From a virus: DNA of 25,055 bases. A program made the translations under genes and the position numbers. Positions 14,979 to 20,986 of the stretch are shown here, piece after piece. The DNA lies in the IMG/VR virus record IMGVR_UViG_3300048065_000098, positions 1 to 25,055 of that record; one strand, 5' to 3'. How positions within the stretch are numbered: position 1 is the first letter of the stretch; every line of letters begins with the position of its first letter. The notes under the pieces are model-generated. The model searched no databases. It was not told the origin of the DNA and saw nothing but the letters and a program-made list of their open reading frames with translations.

Positions 14979-15409
14979 TGGCGATAACAACTGCAATGTG
15001 TACTAGCTTCAAGAAAGAGCTTATGGAGGCAGTGCATAACTTCAAGAACTCAGGTGGCAACACATTCAACCTTGCGCTGTACACAAGTTCCGCAAGTCTA
15101 GGGGCAGCAACCACTGCCTATACAACGTCAAACGAAACCTCTGGTACGGGTTACACTGCTAAAGGCGCCGCGCTAACTCGCGTTGATCCTACTACTTCAG
15201 GCACTACAGCGTTCACAGACTTTGCTAATCTTACGTTTAGCTCAAGCAGTATTACTGCACGAGGCGCGTTGATTTTTAATGATTCTGCATCTGGCGACCC
15301 TGCTGTATGTGCGTTAGATTTTGGCGCTGATAAAACGTCAAATTCAGGGGATTTTACTATTCAATTTCCCGCAGCAGATGCCTCAAATGCGATTATTCGC
15401 ATCGCATAG
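14978..15409 (+). CDS. Beta-rich virion or tail protein, function unknown
   Basis: A 143-residue protein. It starts with a helix (SFKKELMEAVHNFKNSGG), then FNLALYTSSASLGAATTAYT and a Ser/Thr/Ala-rich series of strands (FANLTFSSSSITARGALIFN, then DPAVCALDFGADKTSNSGDF, ending NAIIRIA). From memory it belongs to a family common in tailed marine phages, located between adaptors and fibres; the family has no firm function. A tail or fibre-connecting role is inferred from position. Confidence 0.78.
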   Translation: MAITTAMCTSFKKELMEAVHNFKNSGGNTFNLALYTSSASLGAATTAYTTSNETSGTGYTAKGAALTRVDPTTSGTTAFTDFANLTFSSSSITARGALIFNDSASGDPAVCALDFGADKTSNSGDFTIQFPAADASNAIIRIA

Positions 15410-15419
15410 CGAGTAATCT

Positions 15420-15722
15420 GTGTCAGACTTATTTGGATGGGGCAGAGGTACTTGGGGCGCAGGAACTTGGGGCGAAGTCACCCCAGTTGAAGTTACGGGT
15501 GTCGCAGGTACTGGCGCTGTTGGAACAGTTACTGTTGGGCTGGGTCAAACGATTGTCCCAACTGGTGTTGCAGGCACTGCGTCAGTTGGTAGTGTAACCG
15601 TTGCATTACCCGACGTAGCTGTCGTAGTCGGAGTTTCGGCGACAGGGGAAATAGGATCTTCTGTTAATGTTTGGGGCTTGGTAGACACCTCCCAGACCCC
15701 AAATTGGGAAGAAGTAGCCTGA
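15420..15722 (+). CDS. Small Trp/Gly and Val/Gly repeat protein of the tail region
   Basis: A 100-residue protein from a GTG start. Residues 6-18 contain GWGRGTWGAGTWG, a motif echoed in the tail stabilization protein at 22012-22056. Three 17-residue units follow at residues 25-41, 47-63 and 69-85, spaced exactly 22 residues apart: VTGVAGTGAVGTVTVGL, PTGVAGTASVGSVTVAL and the diverged VVGVSATGEIGSSVNVW. The pattern looks like repeating beta strands, suited to a fibre stalk or a surface patch. It ends in a TGATG overlap with a 19-residue reading frame. Confidence 0.75.
   Translation: MSDLFGWGRGTWGAGTWGEVTPVEVTGVAGTGAVGTVTVGLGQTIVPTGVAGTASVGSVTVALPDVAVVVGVSATGEIGSSVNVWGLVDTSQTPNWEEVA
15492..15674 (+). 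repeat. Three-unit 66-base coding repeat
   Basis: Units begin at 15492, 15558 and 15624 (66-base period, 51-base conserved part). The first two share the protein core TGVAGT-VG-VTV; the third is diverged (GVSATGEIGSSVNV). Confidence 0.7.
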
Positions 15723-15781
15723 TGTTTAAGCAAGTTATTAAGGGTTCAGAAAAGCCCAAGACTAAAAGTCGGAGAAGATAG
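15722..15781 (+). CDS. Possible 19-residue basic peptide
   Basis: ATG overlaps the stop of the preceding gene (TGATG) and the TAG is followed directly by the ATG of the tail fibre. The peptide MFKQVIKGSEKPKTKSRRR is strongly basic. The perfect stop-start fit on both sides and a weak GGAAG ribosome site near 15707 argue that it is translated, at least as a coupling leader. Its last codons contain the GGAGA ribosome site (15771-15775) for the fibre gene. A chance short frame cannot be excluded. Confidence 0.5.
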   Translation: MFKQVIKGSEKPKTKSRRR

Positions 15782-17170
15782 ATGGCAACTTACGTTAACG
15801 ATTTACGGCTCAAAGAAATAACCACTGGCGATGAGTCAGGAACTTGGGGCACCAGTACGAATACAAATTTGGAGTTGATAGCTGAGGCTTTTTCCTTTGG
15901 GACAGAAGCTATTACGACTAATGCAGACACCCACACGACTACGATTGCTGATGGTTCTACTGATCCGGGCCGTTCGCTGTTCCTGAAGTACACCGGCACT
16001 TTAGATAGCACTTGTACGATCACGATAGGGCCGAACACGATCAGCAAGCTGTGGTTGATTGAGAACGCAACCAGTGGCTCACAGAGCATCATAATCAAGC
16101 AAGGTAGTGGTGCTACGGTCACAATTGCTAACGGCTCCACGAAAGCGATCTATAGCGATGGCGCAGGTGCAGGTGGCGCGATGGTCGATGCTTTCGTTGA
16201 CCTTGATCTTACTGGCACGACAACGGTTTCGGCACTGACCGCATCTGGGGCTTCTACGCTTTCAGGCGGTGCAACAATATCTGGTACGACAGCCGTTGCT
16301 ACGCTTACTGCTTCTGGAAATGCGACAATCTCTGGGAATGCGTCAGTCACTGGAAATGTAACTGCTGCAAACTTAAACGCCGATGCTACGGCAGGAGTGT
16401 ATGGCAGTTCTTCCAGCCCTGTAGTATTTACAGTTACAGTAGCCTCTAAAACTTCGGCGCATCCGTATAACGGAGATGGAAGCAGTTCAGGTTATTTCTT
16501 CGACGGGATTGAGTCCCCTGCGATCAGCCTGCACGGCACGGATAGCGTCACAGCTAACAGTGAATACGTTTACCGCTTTGACCAAGCAGACGGGTCAAAC
16601 AGTGGTCATCCTTTGTTGTTTTACATGGATGCCGCTAAAACAACAGCTTACACCACGGGCGTAACAACTAACGGTACTCCGGGAAGTGCAGGAGCTTACA
16701 CACAGATAGCAGTAGACAGAGAAACGCCCAGCGTTCTTTACTATCAGTGTTCAAGCCACGCTTACATGGGTAACTATGCCTACAACGCAGCTTCTACTAA
16801 CTTAAATGGCATCAAAATGCCGACGGCTGATGGGAGTTCGGGCCAAGTCTTATCAACTAACGGTTCGGGAGTGTTATCTTTTGCTACTGTTGGCGGGGCT
16901 TACAATTCTTGGCTTGTCAAAACCAGCGCATATACTGCTCTAGCTGGGGATCAAATTATTGTTAACAGCGCGAGCGCAGTCACAATAACGCTGCCTGCTT
17001 CTGCAAGTGCTGGAAATACAGTAATTATTAAGGCCACAGGTGGCGGTACAGTAACCGTTGGGCGTAACTCACAGAAGATAAACTCAACGGCGGCTGATGG
17101 AACCATACTAAGTGGAAGTTCCTCTCAGCTTGTATTTGTAGACGCTACAATTGGATTCTTAGAAATTTAG
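15782..17170 (+). CDS. Tail fibre protein with cupredoxin-like segment
   Basis: A host-recognition fibre of 462 residues. The N-terminus (residues 1-45, VNDLRLKEITTGDESGTWGT) is typical of fibre tail-attachment ends. Residues 50-140 are beta-rich. Residues 141-200 are degenerate short repeats (ALTASG, ATISG, STLSGG) suggesting a beta-helical stalk. Residues 212-333 contain a distinct domain ending in YYQCSSHAYMG, with His276, Cys323, His326 and Met329 in the order of a type-1 copper site. GSSGQVLSTNGSGVLSF (352-367) and a closing strand series (TVIIKATGGGTVTVGR to FLEI) are common fibre elements. The ribosome site GGAGA lies 6 bases ahead. Copper binding is inferred from the motif only. Confidence 0.85.
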   Translation: MATYVNDLRLKEITTGDESGTWGTSTNTNLELIAEAFSFGTEAITTNADTHTTTIADGSTDPGRSLFLKYTGTLDSTCTITIGPNTISKLWLIENATSGSQSIIIKQGSGATVTIANGSTKAIYSDGAGAGGAMVDAFVDLDLTGTTTVSALTASGASTLSGGATISGTTAVATLTASGNATISGNASVTGNVTAANLNADATAGVYGSSSSPVVFTVTVASKTSAHPYNGDGSSSGYFFDGIESPAISLHGTDSVTANSEYVYRFDQADGSNSGHPLLFYMDAAKTTAYTTGVTTNGTPGSAGAYTQIAVDRETPSVLYYQCSSHAYMGNYAYNAASTNLNGIKMPTADGSSGQVLSTNGSGVLSFATVGGAYNSWLVKTSAYTALAGDQIIVNSASAVTITLPASASAGNTVIIKATGGGTVTVGRNSQKINSTAADGTILSGSSSQLVFVDATIGFLEI

Positions 17171-17182
17171 AGGAGAAATCAG

Positions 17183-18358
17183 ATGGCAGTTCTTTTAGGT
17201 GCAAAACCACCAATACCCACAGCGCAGTTTGTTATAGGTGAGTCAAAGACTTTTACAGCCCCAATGACAGGAACTATTAAAGTAATTATTACTGGCGGTG
17301 GGGGCCAAGGCGCGTTTCTTGCTAATAAAAATTCAACACCAAATTCAAATGTTGGTGACGCTACAGGCGGCGGTGCGGGTGGTTATAGTGAAAAAACTTT
17401 TGCTGTAACAGCAGGAGAAACCTTTACGATTACTGTTGGTGCTGGAGGCTCTAGTGCGCTTGCACCAAATGACATTAACAGTAGTAGGGTAGGCAACGCC
17501 GGGGCCAACTCCAGCTTTGTTACAGCTTCCGCAGCGGTGTCTGTAAGCATGGCTGCTAACGGTGGGGGCGCTGGACAGTTTAGCGCAGCTACCTCTAGTG
17601 CTGTTACTACTGCTGGAGGAACAGGCGGCACAGCTAGTGGTGGAGACTTCAACTACACAGGCGGTGCTGGTGGGTCTATTACAAGAGTTGCAAACAACAG
17701 TAAAAGTGCAATGACTACAGGAGGCGGGGCTGTTGCTCTTTACGGCACAACTTACCGTGGTGGTAACATAACGTTAGGCACCGCTAATGAAAGTTCATAC
17801 ATGATTGGCTCTACTGGTGGCGCAGGTGTTGGTGGTAACGGAGGCGACATTGCTTTCTCTGGAACTGGCTCCAACGCACGTTTTAGTGCTGGTGGAAGTG
17901 CAAGTCGCTCAGGCGCATCAGATGAGTCAGGGAGCGGTATGAGTACCAGTATCATCATGGCCGAGACGCCGGGAGCGCCTATGACCTCCTCTACAATTAG
18001 TCTTATTGATGCCCAAGGTTTTGCATACGGAGGAATGTATTCTTACAACGCGAGTCCTTCCGTTTCTACGTCTGGATTTGGCGGTGGTGGCGGCGGTGCT
18101 ACTGGATACAACCAAACTCCTAGTTACCAATACTTCTACTCTTATGCAGGAACTGCTGGTGGCTTTGGTGGAGGAGGCGGTTGTACTTTTGTCAGTGGTG
18201 TGGATTACCTTTCTACTGGTCAAGTTCGAGCAGGCCCGGGAGGCACTGGTGGTGGTGGTTCAGGCGCTTACAGCGGCCCGTTTTCTACCATGACATCTGC
18301 TACCTACCGTTCATGGGCGGCGGCTGGCGATGGCCTTTGCATCATCATGTACATTTAG
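17183..18358 (+). CDS. Glycine-rich tail fibre or adhesin
   Basis: A 391-residue protein. Residues 20-60 form a strand-rich start (SKTFTAPMTGTIKVIITGGG), and residues 60-375 are dominated by glycine runs (GGAGGY, GGAGG, GFGGGGGG, GFGGGGG, GPGGTGGGGSG). This resembles glycine-rich domains of phage adhesins, where polyglycine helices pack into a sandwich and the loops between them bind the receptor. It closes with WAAAGDGLCIIMYI. It has an AGGAGA site at 17171-17176 and sits between the fibre and the tail assembly chaperone-like gene. The loops between Gly runs (for example SSYMIGSTGG, YNQTPSYQYFYSYAG) would be the variable receptor-contact sites. The adhesin role is inference from composition and context. 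Confidence 0.82.
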   Translation: MAVLLGAKPPIPTAQFVIGESKTFTAPMTGTIKVIITGGGGQGAFLANKNSTPNSNVGDATGGGAGGYSEKTFAVTAGETFTITVGAGGSSALAPNDINSSRVGNAGANSSFVTASAAVSVSMAANGGGAGQFSAATSSAVTTAGGTGGTASGGDFNYTGGAGGSITRVANNSKSAMTTGGGAVALYGTTYRGGNITLGTANESSYMIGSTGGAGVGGNGGDIAFSGTGSNARFSAGGSASRSGASDESGSGMSTSIIMAETPGAPMTSSTISLIDAQGFAYGGMYSYNASPSVSTSGFGGGGGGATGYNQTPSYQYFYSYAGTAGGFGGGGGCTFVSGVDYLSTGQVRAGPGGTGGGGSGAYSGPFSTMTSATYRSWAAAGDGLCIIMYI

Positions 18359-18364
18359 AGGAGG
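18359..18364 (+). promoter_or_regulatory. Shine-Dalgarno site deciding the start at 18370
   Basis: A perfect AGGAGG lies 5 bases ahead of the ATG at 18370, just after the adhesin stop codon. It rules out longer upstream readings of the same frame, which would run inside the adhesin gene. Confidence 0.85.
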
Positions 18365-18369
18365 CTACA

Positions 18370-18669
18370 ATGGCTATTTACATTATAAAGAATGAAAGCG
18401 ATGAAGAAGTTAATCGCATTGTGGCTACTCAAGAGTTTGTTGAGGCAAACCATGCTGGTAGATACGAAGAGGTTATTCCGGCCAAAAGTCCTGTGCCAGC
18501 AGAATCAACAGCCCGTAACTGGCGTAATGAAGAGCTAGAGGCTACAGACTACATTGTGCCCCTATCTGACCATCCGCAACGAGCAGCGTACATAACGTAC
18601 AGAACTGCACTACGGGATTGGCCTAGTACATCAGACTTTCCAGACACTAAACCAACACTGGGATCATAA
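18370..18669 (+). CDS. Phage tail assembly chaperone-like protein
   Basis: A 99-residue protein. The C-terminal half matches the tail assembly chaperone type (Pfam PF16778 by pattern): NWRNEELEATDYIVPLSDHP, then YITYRTALRDWPSTSDFPD and KPTLGS. Such genes commonly lie directly after fibre genes and help fold or trimerise the fibre; some are virion parts. Here the gene follows the fibre and adhesin, 11 bases from the adhesin stop, with a perfect ribosome site. Its N-terminus (MAIYIIKNESDEEVNRIVAT) probably forms a small strand domain. The next gene follows after two bases. Confidence 0.85.
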   Translation: MAIYIIKNESDEEVNRIVATQEFVEANHAGRYEEVIPAKSPVPAESTARNWRNEELEATDYIVPLSDHPQRAAYITYRTALRDWPSTSDFPDTKPTLGS

Positions 18670-18671
18670 CG

Positions 18672-18833
18672 ATGGAATTCTTAATCAACGTATTTCATGG
18701 CGTGACCTTTGCCATAGCACTGTCAGCAGTGTTGTGTGCAACAACGTCCCCGCCAAACAACGAATGGGCGCAGAAAGCATATCGGATTATGAATATCATC
18801 GCTTTCAACGTCTGGAAGTCTGAAGACAAGTAG
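18672..18833 (+). CDS. Small membrane protein, 53 residues
   Basis: The N-terminal 23 residues are hydrophobic (FLINVFHGVTFAIALSAVLC), consistent with one membrane segment or a signal anchor. The rest (PPNNEWAQKAYRIMNIIAFN, ending WKSEDK) is amphipathic and basic. The Cys22 position is only loosely lipobox-like, since -1 is Leu, so a lipoprotein is unlikely. It begins two bases after the chaperone-like gene. It stands at the head of the lysis region and could be an accessory lysis protein. No family is recognised. Confidence 0.65.
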   Translation: MEFLINVFHGVTFAIALSAVLCATTSPPNNEWAQKAYRIMNIIAFNVWKSEDK

Positions 18834-18839
18834 CACCCT

Positions 18840-19046
18840 GTGGATATAGGGTCAGTCAGCGACACTGCTCAGGTTAGCTGGAAGCAGATAGCGGTTCAGA
18901 AGCAAGAGCGCCTGCGAACGGGTGCCGAGGGTGAGACTGTGCGGGAGGCTGTCGAGACGATTATCCCCACGATCTATACCAAAGAAGGCAATAAAGTAGA
19001 GGCGCAGCCACTTGCGCCAACCCAACGAGTGAATATATCGGTATGA
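18840..19046 (+). CDS. Small soluble protein of the lysis region, function unknown
   Basis: A 68-residue protein from GTG. An in-frame TAG at 18831-18833 lies 6 bases upstream, so no earlier start is possible. The start MDIGSVSDTAQVSWKQIAVQ is followed by a helical, charged part (KQERLRTGAEGETVREAVET) and TYTKEGNKV-like strand sequence toward the end. The ribosome site is poor. It overlaps the following gene by ATGA, which supports real translation. No function can be assigned. Confidence 0.65.
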   Translation: MDIGSVSDTAQVSWKQIAVQKQERLRTGAEGETVREAVETIIPTIYTKEGNKVEAQPLAPTQRVNISV

Positions 19047-19234
19047 GCGACAAAGGCGAACAAGCATTAAACGAAGTCAACGCGCATGAGCGCGAGTGTG
19101 CGCTTAGGTATGCTCGTATCGAAGAGCGTTTGTCTGAAGGCTCTGCCAAGTTTAAGCACCTAGAAAAACTGATATACGGACTGTATGCACTGATTGCAGC
19201 GGCTGCATTGCCGCAGTTCTTCCTTGGCGGCTGA
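19043..19234 (+). CDS. Small membrane protein, XhlA/holin-like
   Basis: A 63-residue protein. Residues 1-40 form a charged, heptad-like helix (ALRYARIEERLSEGSAKFKH), followed by one hydrophobic segment at 42-61 (KLIYGLYALIAAAALPQFFL). This arrangement, a cytoplasmic coiled-coil-like helix plus a C-terminal membrane span, is that of XhlA-type holin accessory proteins. Its place a few genes ahead of a holin and lysozyme fits a lysis role. The similarity is by architecture; the sequence is too short to be decisive. Confidence 0.7.
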   Translation: MSDKGEQALNEVNAHERECALRYARIEERLSEGSAKFKHLEKLIYGLYALIAAAALPQFFLGG

Positions 19235-19236
19235 CC

Positions 19237-19686
19237 ATGATTGGTGAAATCGCGGCTATCGTGGCTGGCGTAAACGCGGCTACAAGTGCGATTAAGCAGG
19301 TCGCTGAGACCACCAACGACATTCAATCCATCTCGGGGTTTCTATCTGCGCTAGGCGGCGCAGAGGTAGAGCTTCAACGCGCCCAAAACGAGGGCAAGCT
19401 GTCAGAGGCGGATGCAGTAAAGGCGGCGCTAGCAAAGAAGCAGATCCAAGAAACCATGCGTGAAATCAAGGATCTGTTTACCGTTAGTGGTAACGGACAG
19501 CTATACCAAGAAGCTATGATGGCGATGGCAGAGGCCCGCAAACAGAAGCAGCTTGAGTTGGCTAGAGCAGCGGCTAGAAAGAAGAAGTTTTGGAAAGAGG
19601 TCAGGGAAATCTCTTTCGTCATTGGAATACTGGTAATTCTTTTGCCCATGACGCTGGCGTTATTGCTTGGTTGGTTAACACGATGA
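19237..19686 (+). CDS. Phage protein with C-terminal membrane segment, function unknown
   Basis: A 149-residue protein. Residues 1-18 are a hydrophobic, Gly/Ala-rich start (MIGEIAAIVAGVNAATSAIK). Residues 42-120 are helical and charged (VELQRAQNEGKLSEADAVKA, then a Lys/Arg-rich AARKKKFWKEV). Residues 125-147 form a clear membrane segment (SFVIGILVILLPMTLALLLG). It overlaps the next gene by ATGA. The layout suits an inner-membrane lysis protein, a spanin-like protein or a DNA-entry factor. There is no family recognition to decide. Confidence 0.72.
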   Translation: MIGEIAAIVAGVNAATSAIKQVAETTNDIQSISGFLSALGGAEVELQRAQNEGKLSEADAVKAALAKKQIQETMREIKDLFTVSGNGQLYQEAMMAMAEARKQKQLELARAAARKKKFWKEVREISFVIGILVILLPMTLALLLGWLTR

Positions 19687-19889
19687 TGGCCTTTTTGCTT
19701 GTCGTGGTTGTGAACGGGGAGCCTATAGATGATCAGTTTTACTTCCGCGATATCACGCGGTGTAACACGTTTGCCTATTATGTCAGCACAGGCAAAACTA
19801 AAATCAACAACCGCTATCAGATGCAAGAGAACATAACGGCGTATTGCATACCTAAGCGAGTTGCAGCAAACACGAAAACATGGGACTGA
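19683..19889 (+). CDS. Small protein with hydrophobic N-terminus and two cysteines
   Basis: A 68-residue protein from the ATG at 19683, overlapping the preceding stop (ATGA); an in-frame upstream reading would lie inside that gene. Residues 2-10 are a short hydrophobic stretch (MAFLLVVVV), too short for a full membrane span. The rest is polar, with Cys27 and Cys55 that could form a disulfide if exported. RBS evidence is absent, so coupling to the upstream gene is the likely mode of initiation. Function unknown. Confidence 0.68.
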   Translation: MMAFLLVVVVNGEPIDDQFYFRDITRCNTFAYYVSTGKTKINNRYQMQENITAYCIPKRVAANTKTWD

Positions 19890-19890
19890 T

Positions 19891-20217
19891 ATGGCAGCTA
19901 AAAAATTACAAGAAGGTAGTGAGTACGCTGAATACGATGCCGATGGCGACGGCGTGGTTTCTGACGAAGAAATAGAAACTAGCAAAGAGTTGTTAGAGCT
20001 ACGGCTTCACCATGAACGTGCGGATGCACAACGCGCCATGAGTTGGTTTGCGCTGTGGGGAATGCTTCTTTACCCGTCTCTGGTGGTCGCATCGGAGCTT
20101 TTCGGGCTGTCTCAAGCCGCGAAGATCTTAGGTGATATGGCTGCGGTCTATTTCGTGTCTGTTGCGGGTATACTGGCAGCGTTTTTCGGCGCTCAAGCGT
20201 GGTCAAACAGGAAATAA
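19891..20217 (+). CDS. EF-hand protein with two membrane segments
   Basis: A 108-residue protein. Residues 16-27 are DADGDGVVSDEE, a canonical EF-hand loop with Asp at 1, 3 and 5, Gly at 6 and Glu at 12 (bases 19936-19971). A charged helix follows (ETSKELLELRLHHERADAQR), then two hydrophobic spans at about 51-70 and 82-102. The layout is a cytoplasmic or periplasmic Ca2+-binding loop tied to a two-span membrane protein, the size of a class II holin. It lies one base after the previous stop and directly before the nuclease gene. Calcium binding is a strong motif inference; a lysis role is inferred from position. Confidence 0.82.
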   Translation: MAAKKLQEGSEYAEYDADGDGVVSDEEIETSKELLELRLHHERADAQRAMSWFALWGMLLYPSLVVASELFGLSQAAKILGDMAAVYFVSVAGILAAFFGAQAWSNRK

Positions 20218-20218
20218 G

Positions 20219-20575
20219 ATGTATCACTACAAAGCTGTATTAGTTCGTGTTGTTGATGGCGATACCATAGACGTAGATATTGATCTGGGGTTTGACGTGT
20301 GGCTCAAGAAGCAGCGCGTTCGGCTCGCAGGCATTGACGCGCCTGAGTCCCGCACCAGAAACAAGGCTGAGAAGGTCTTAGGGCTGGCGGCTAAAGCACG
20401 GCTTGTAGAGCTTTGTTCTGGCGAGATACAAATAGAGTCCTTAGGCAAAGGCAAGTACGGGCGTATTTTGGGTGTCCCAAGGACTTCTGAGGGCACCAGC
20501 ATATGCCAGATTCTTATCGATGAAGGTCATGCGATAGAGTATTGGGGCGGAAAAAAGGTTTGGGTTTGGGCGTAA
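20219..20575 (+). CDS. Staphylococcal nuclease-like (thermonuclease) protein
   Basis: A 118-residue Ca2+-dependent DNA/RNA-cleaving fold. VRVVDGDTIDVDIDLGF (residues 9-25) matches the metal-binding strand (D13, D15). RVRLAGIDAPESR (33-45) carries the catalytic Arg35, Asp40 and Glu43, and GKYGRILG (78-85) the second Arg (R82). The main active-site residues are therefore present. There is no signal peptide, so it acts in the cytoplasm or is released at lysis. The start ATG at 20219 follows GGAAATAAG. It is placed between the EF-hand membrane protein and the holin. Possible roles are host DNA breakdown or lowering lysate viscosity; both are inference. Confidence 0.9.
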   Translation: MYHYKAVLVRVVDGDTIDVDIDLGFDVWLKKQRVRLAGIDAPESRTRNKAEKVLGLAAKARLVELCSGEIQIESLGKGKYGRILGVPRTSEGTSICQILIDEGHAIEYWGGKKVWVWA

Positions 20576-20608
20576 CTACCCAGAAGAATAGCGAATAAGG
20601 GACAGATT

Positions 20609-20986
20609 ATGAGCATTGTTGCATCACTGGTCGGCCCAGTAACAGGGTTACTGGATAAGTTCATTGAGGACAAGGATCAGAAGAATGCCTTGGCCCATGA
20701 AATTTCCACCATGTCGGAGCGTCACGCGCAGCAGATTGCTCTTGAGCAGATAGAAGTTTTGAAGCTCGACGCAAAGGGCAATTGGTTCCAATCGTCCTGG
20801 CGCCCGTTAGCGGGTTATACATGCGTACTAGGGCTAATGGTGAACTTCCTGATTTCGCCTATCGCAGCAGGGTTTGGCTTAATCATTCCTCAAGCCGATG
20901 CCGGTGTAATGATGCCTCTGCTTCTTGGGATGCTAGGGCTAGGTGGTGCTAGATCATTTGAGCGCGTCAAAGGCGTAGGAAAATAA
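20609..20986 (+). CDS. Holin of the 3TM gene-transfer-agent type
   Basis: A 125-residue membrane protein. After a charged N-terminal helix (residues 15-55) comes NWFQSSWRPLAGYTCVLGLM (58-77), the hallmark of GTA-type holins (Pfam PF11351 by pattern), then membrane segments at about 67-88 and 99-115. Residues 1-14 form a further short hydrophobic segment. Holins form membrane lesions that let lysozyme reach the cell wall. It lies directly before the lysozyme gene (no gap), which confirms a lysis role. A GGGAC element 4 bases upstream is a weak ribosome site. Confidence 0.88.
   Translation: MSIVASLVGPVTGLLDKFIEDKDQKNALAHEISTMSERHAQQIALEQIEVLKLDAKGNWFQSSWRPLAGYTCVLGLMVNFLISPIAAGFGLIIPQADAGVMMPLLLGMLGLGGARSFERVKGVGK

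Noticed and set aside
12066-15409. Tape measure or tail tube genes of a long-tailed phage
   Set aside because: No gene has the length or helical repeats of a tape measure, and no programmed-frameshift chaperone pair is seen; adaptor-type genes fit a short tail better.
15782-18358. Diversity-generating retroelement acting on the fibre or adhesin
   Set aside because: No reverse transcriptase, template repeat or matching variable repeat was seen in the window; Asn/Tyr-rich adhesin loops alone are not enough.
17183-18358. Glycine-rich protein as an ice-binding or secreted host protein
   Set aside because: Position between the fibre and the tail assembly chaperone-like gene, and the absence of a signal peptide, favour a phage adhesin.
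18672-19046. Read-through of the TAG at 18831 joining the 53- and 68-residue genes
   Set aside because: They share a frame with only 6 bases between stop and GTG, but there is no read-through context, and abutting same-frame genes are common in this window.
19374-19985. Minus-strand open frame of 203 residues in the lysis region
   Set aside because: It spans three coupled + strand genes with good stop-start junctions; the sequence resembles no family and has no ribosome site context.
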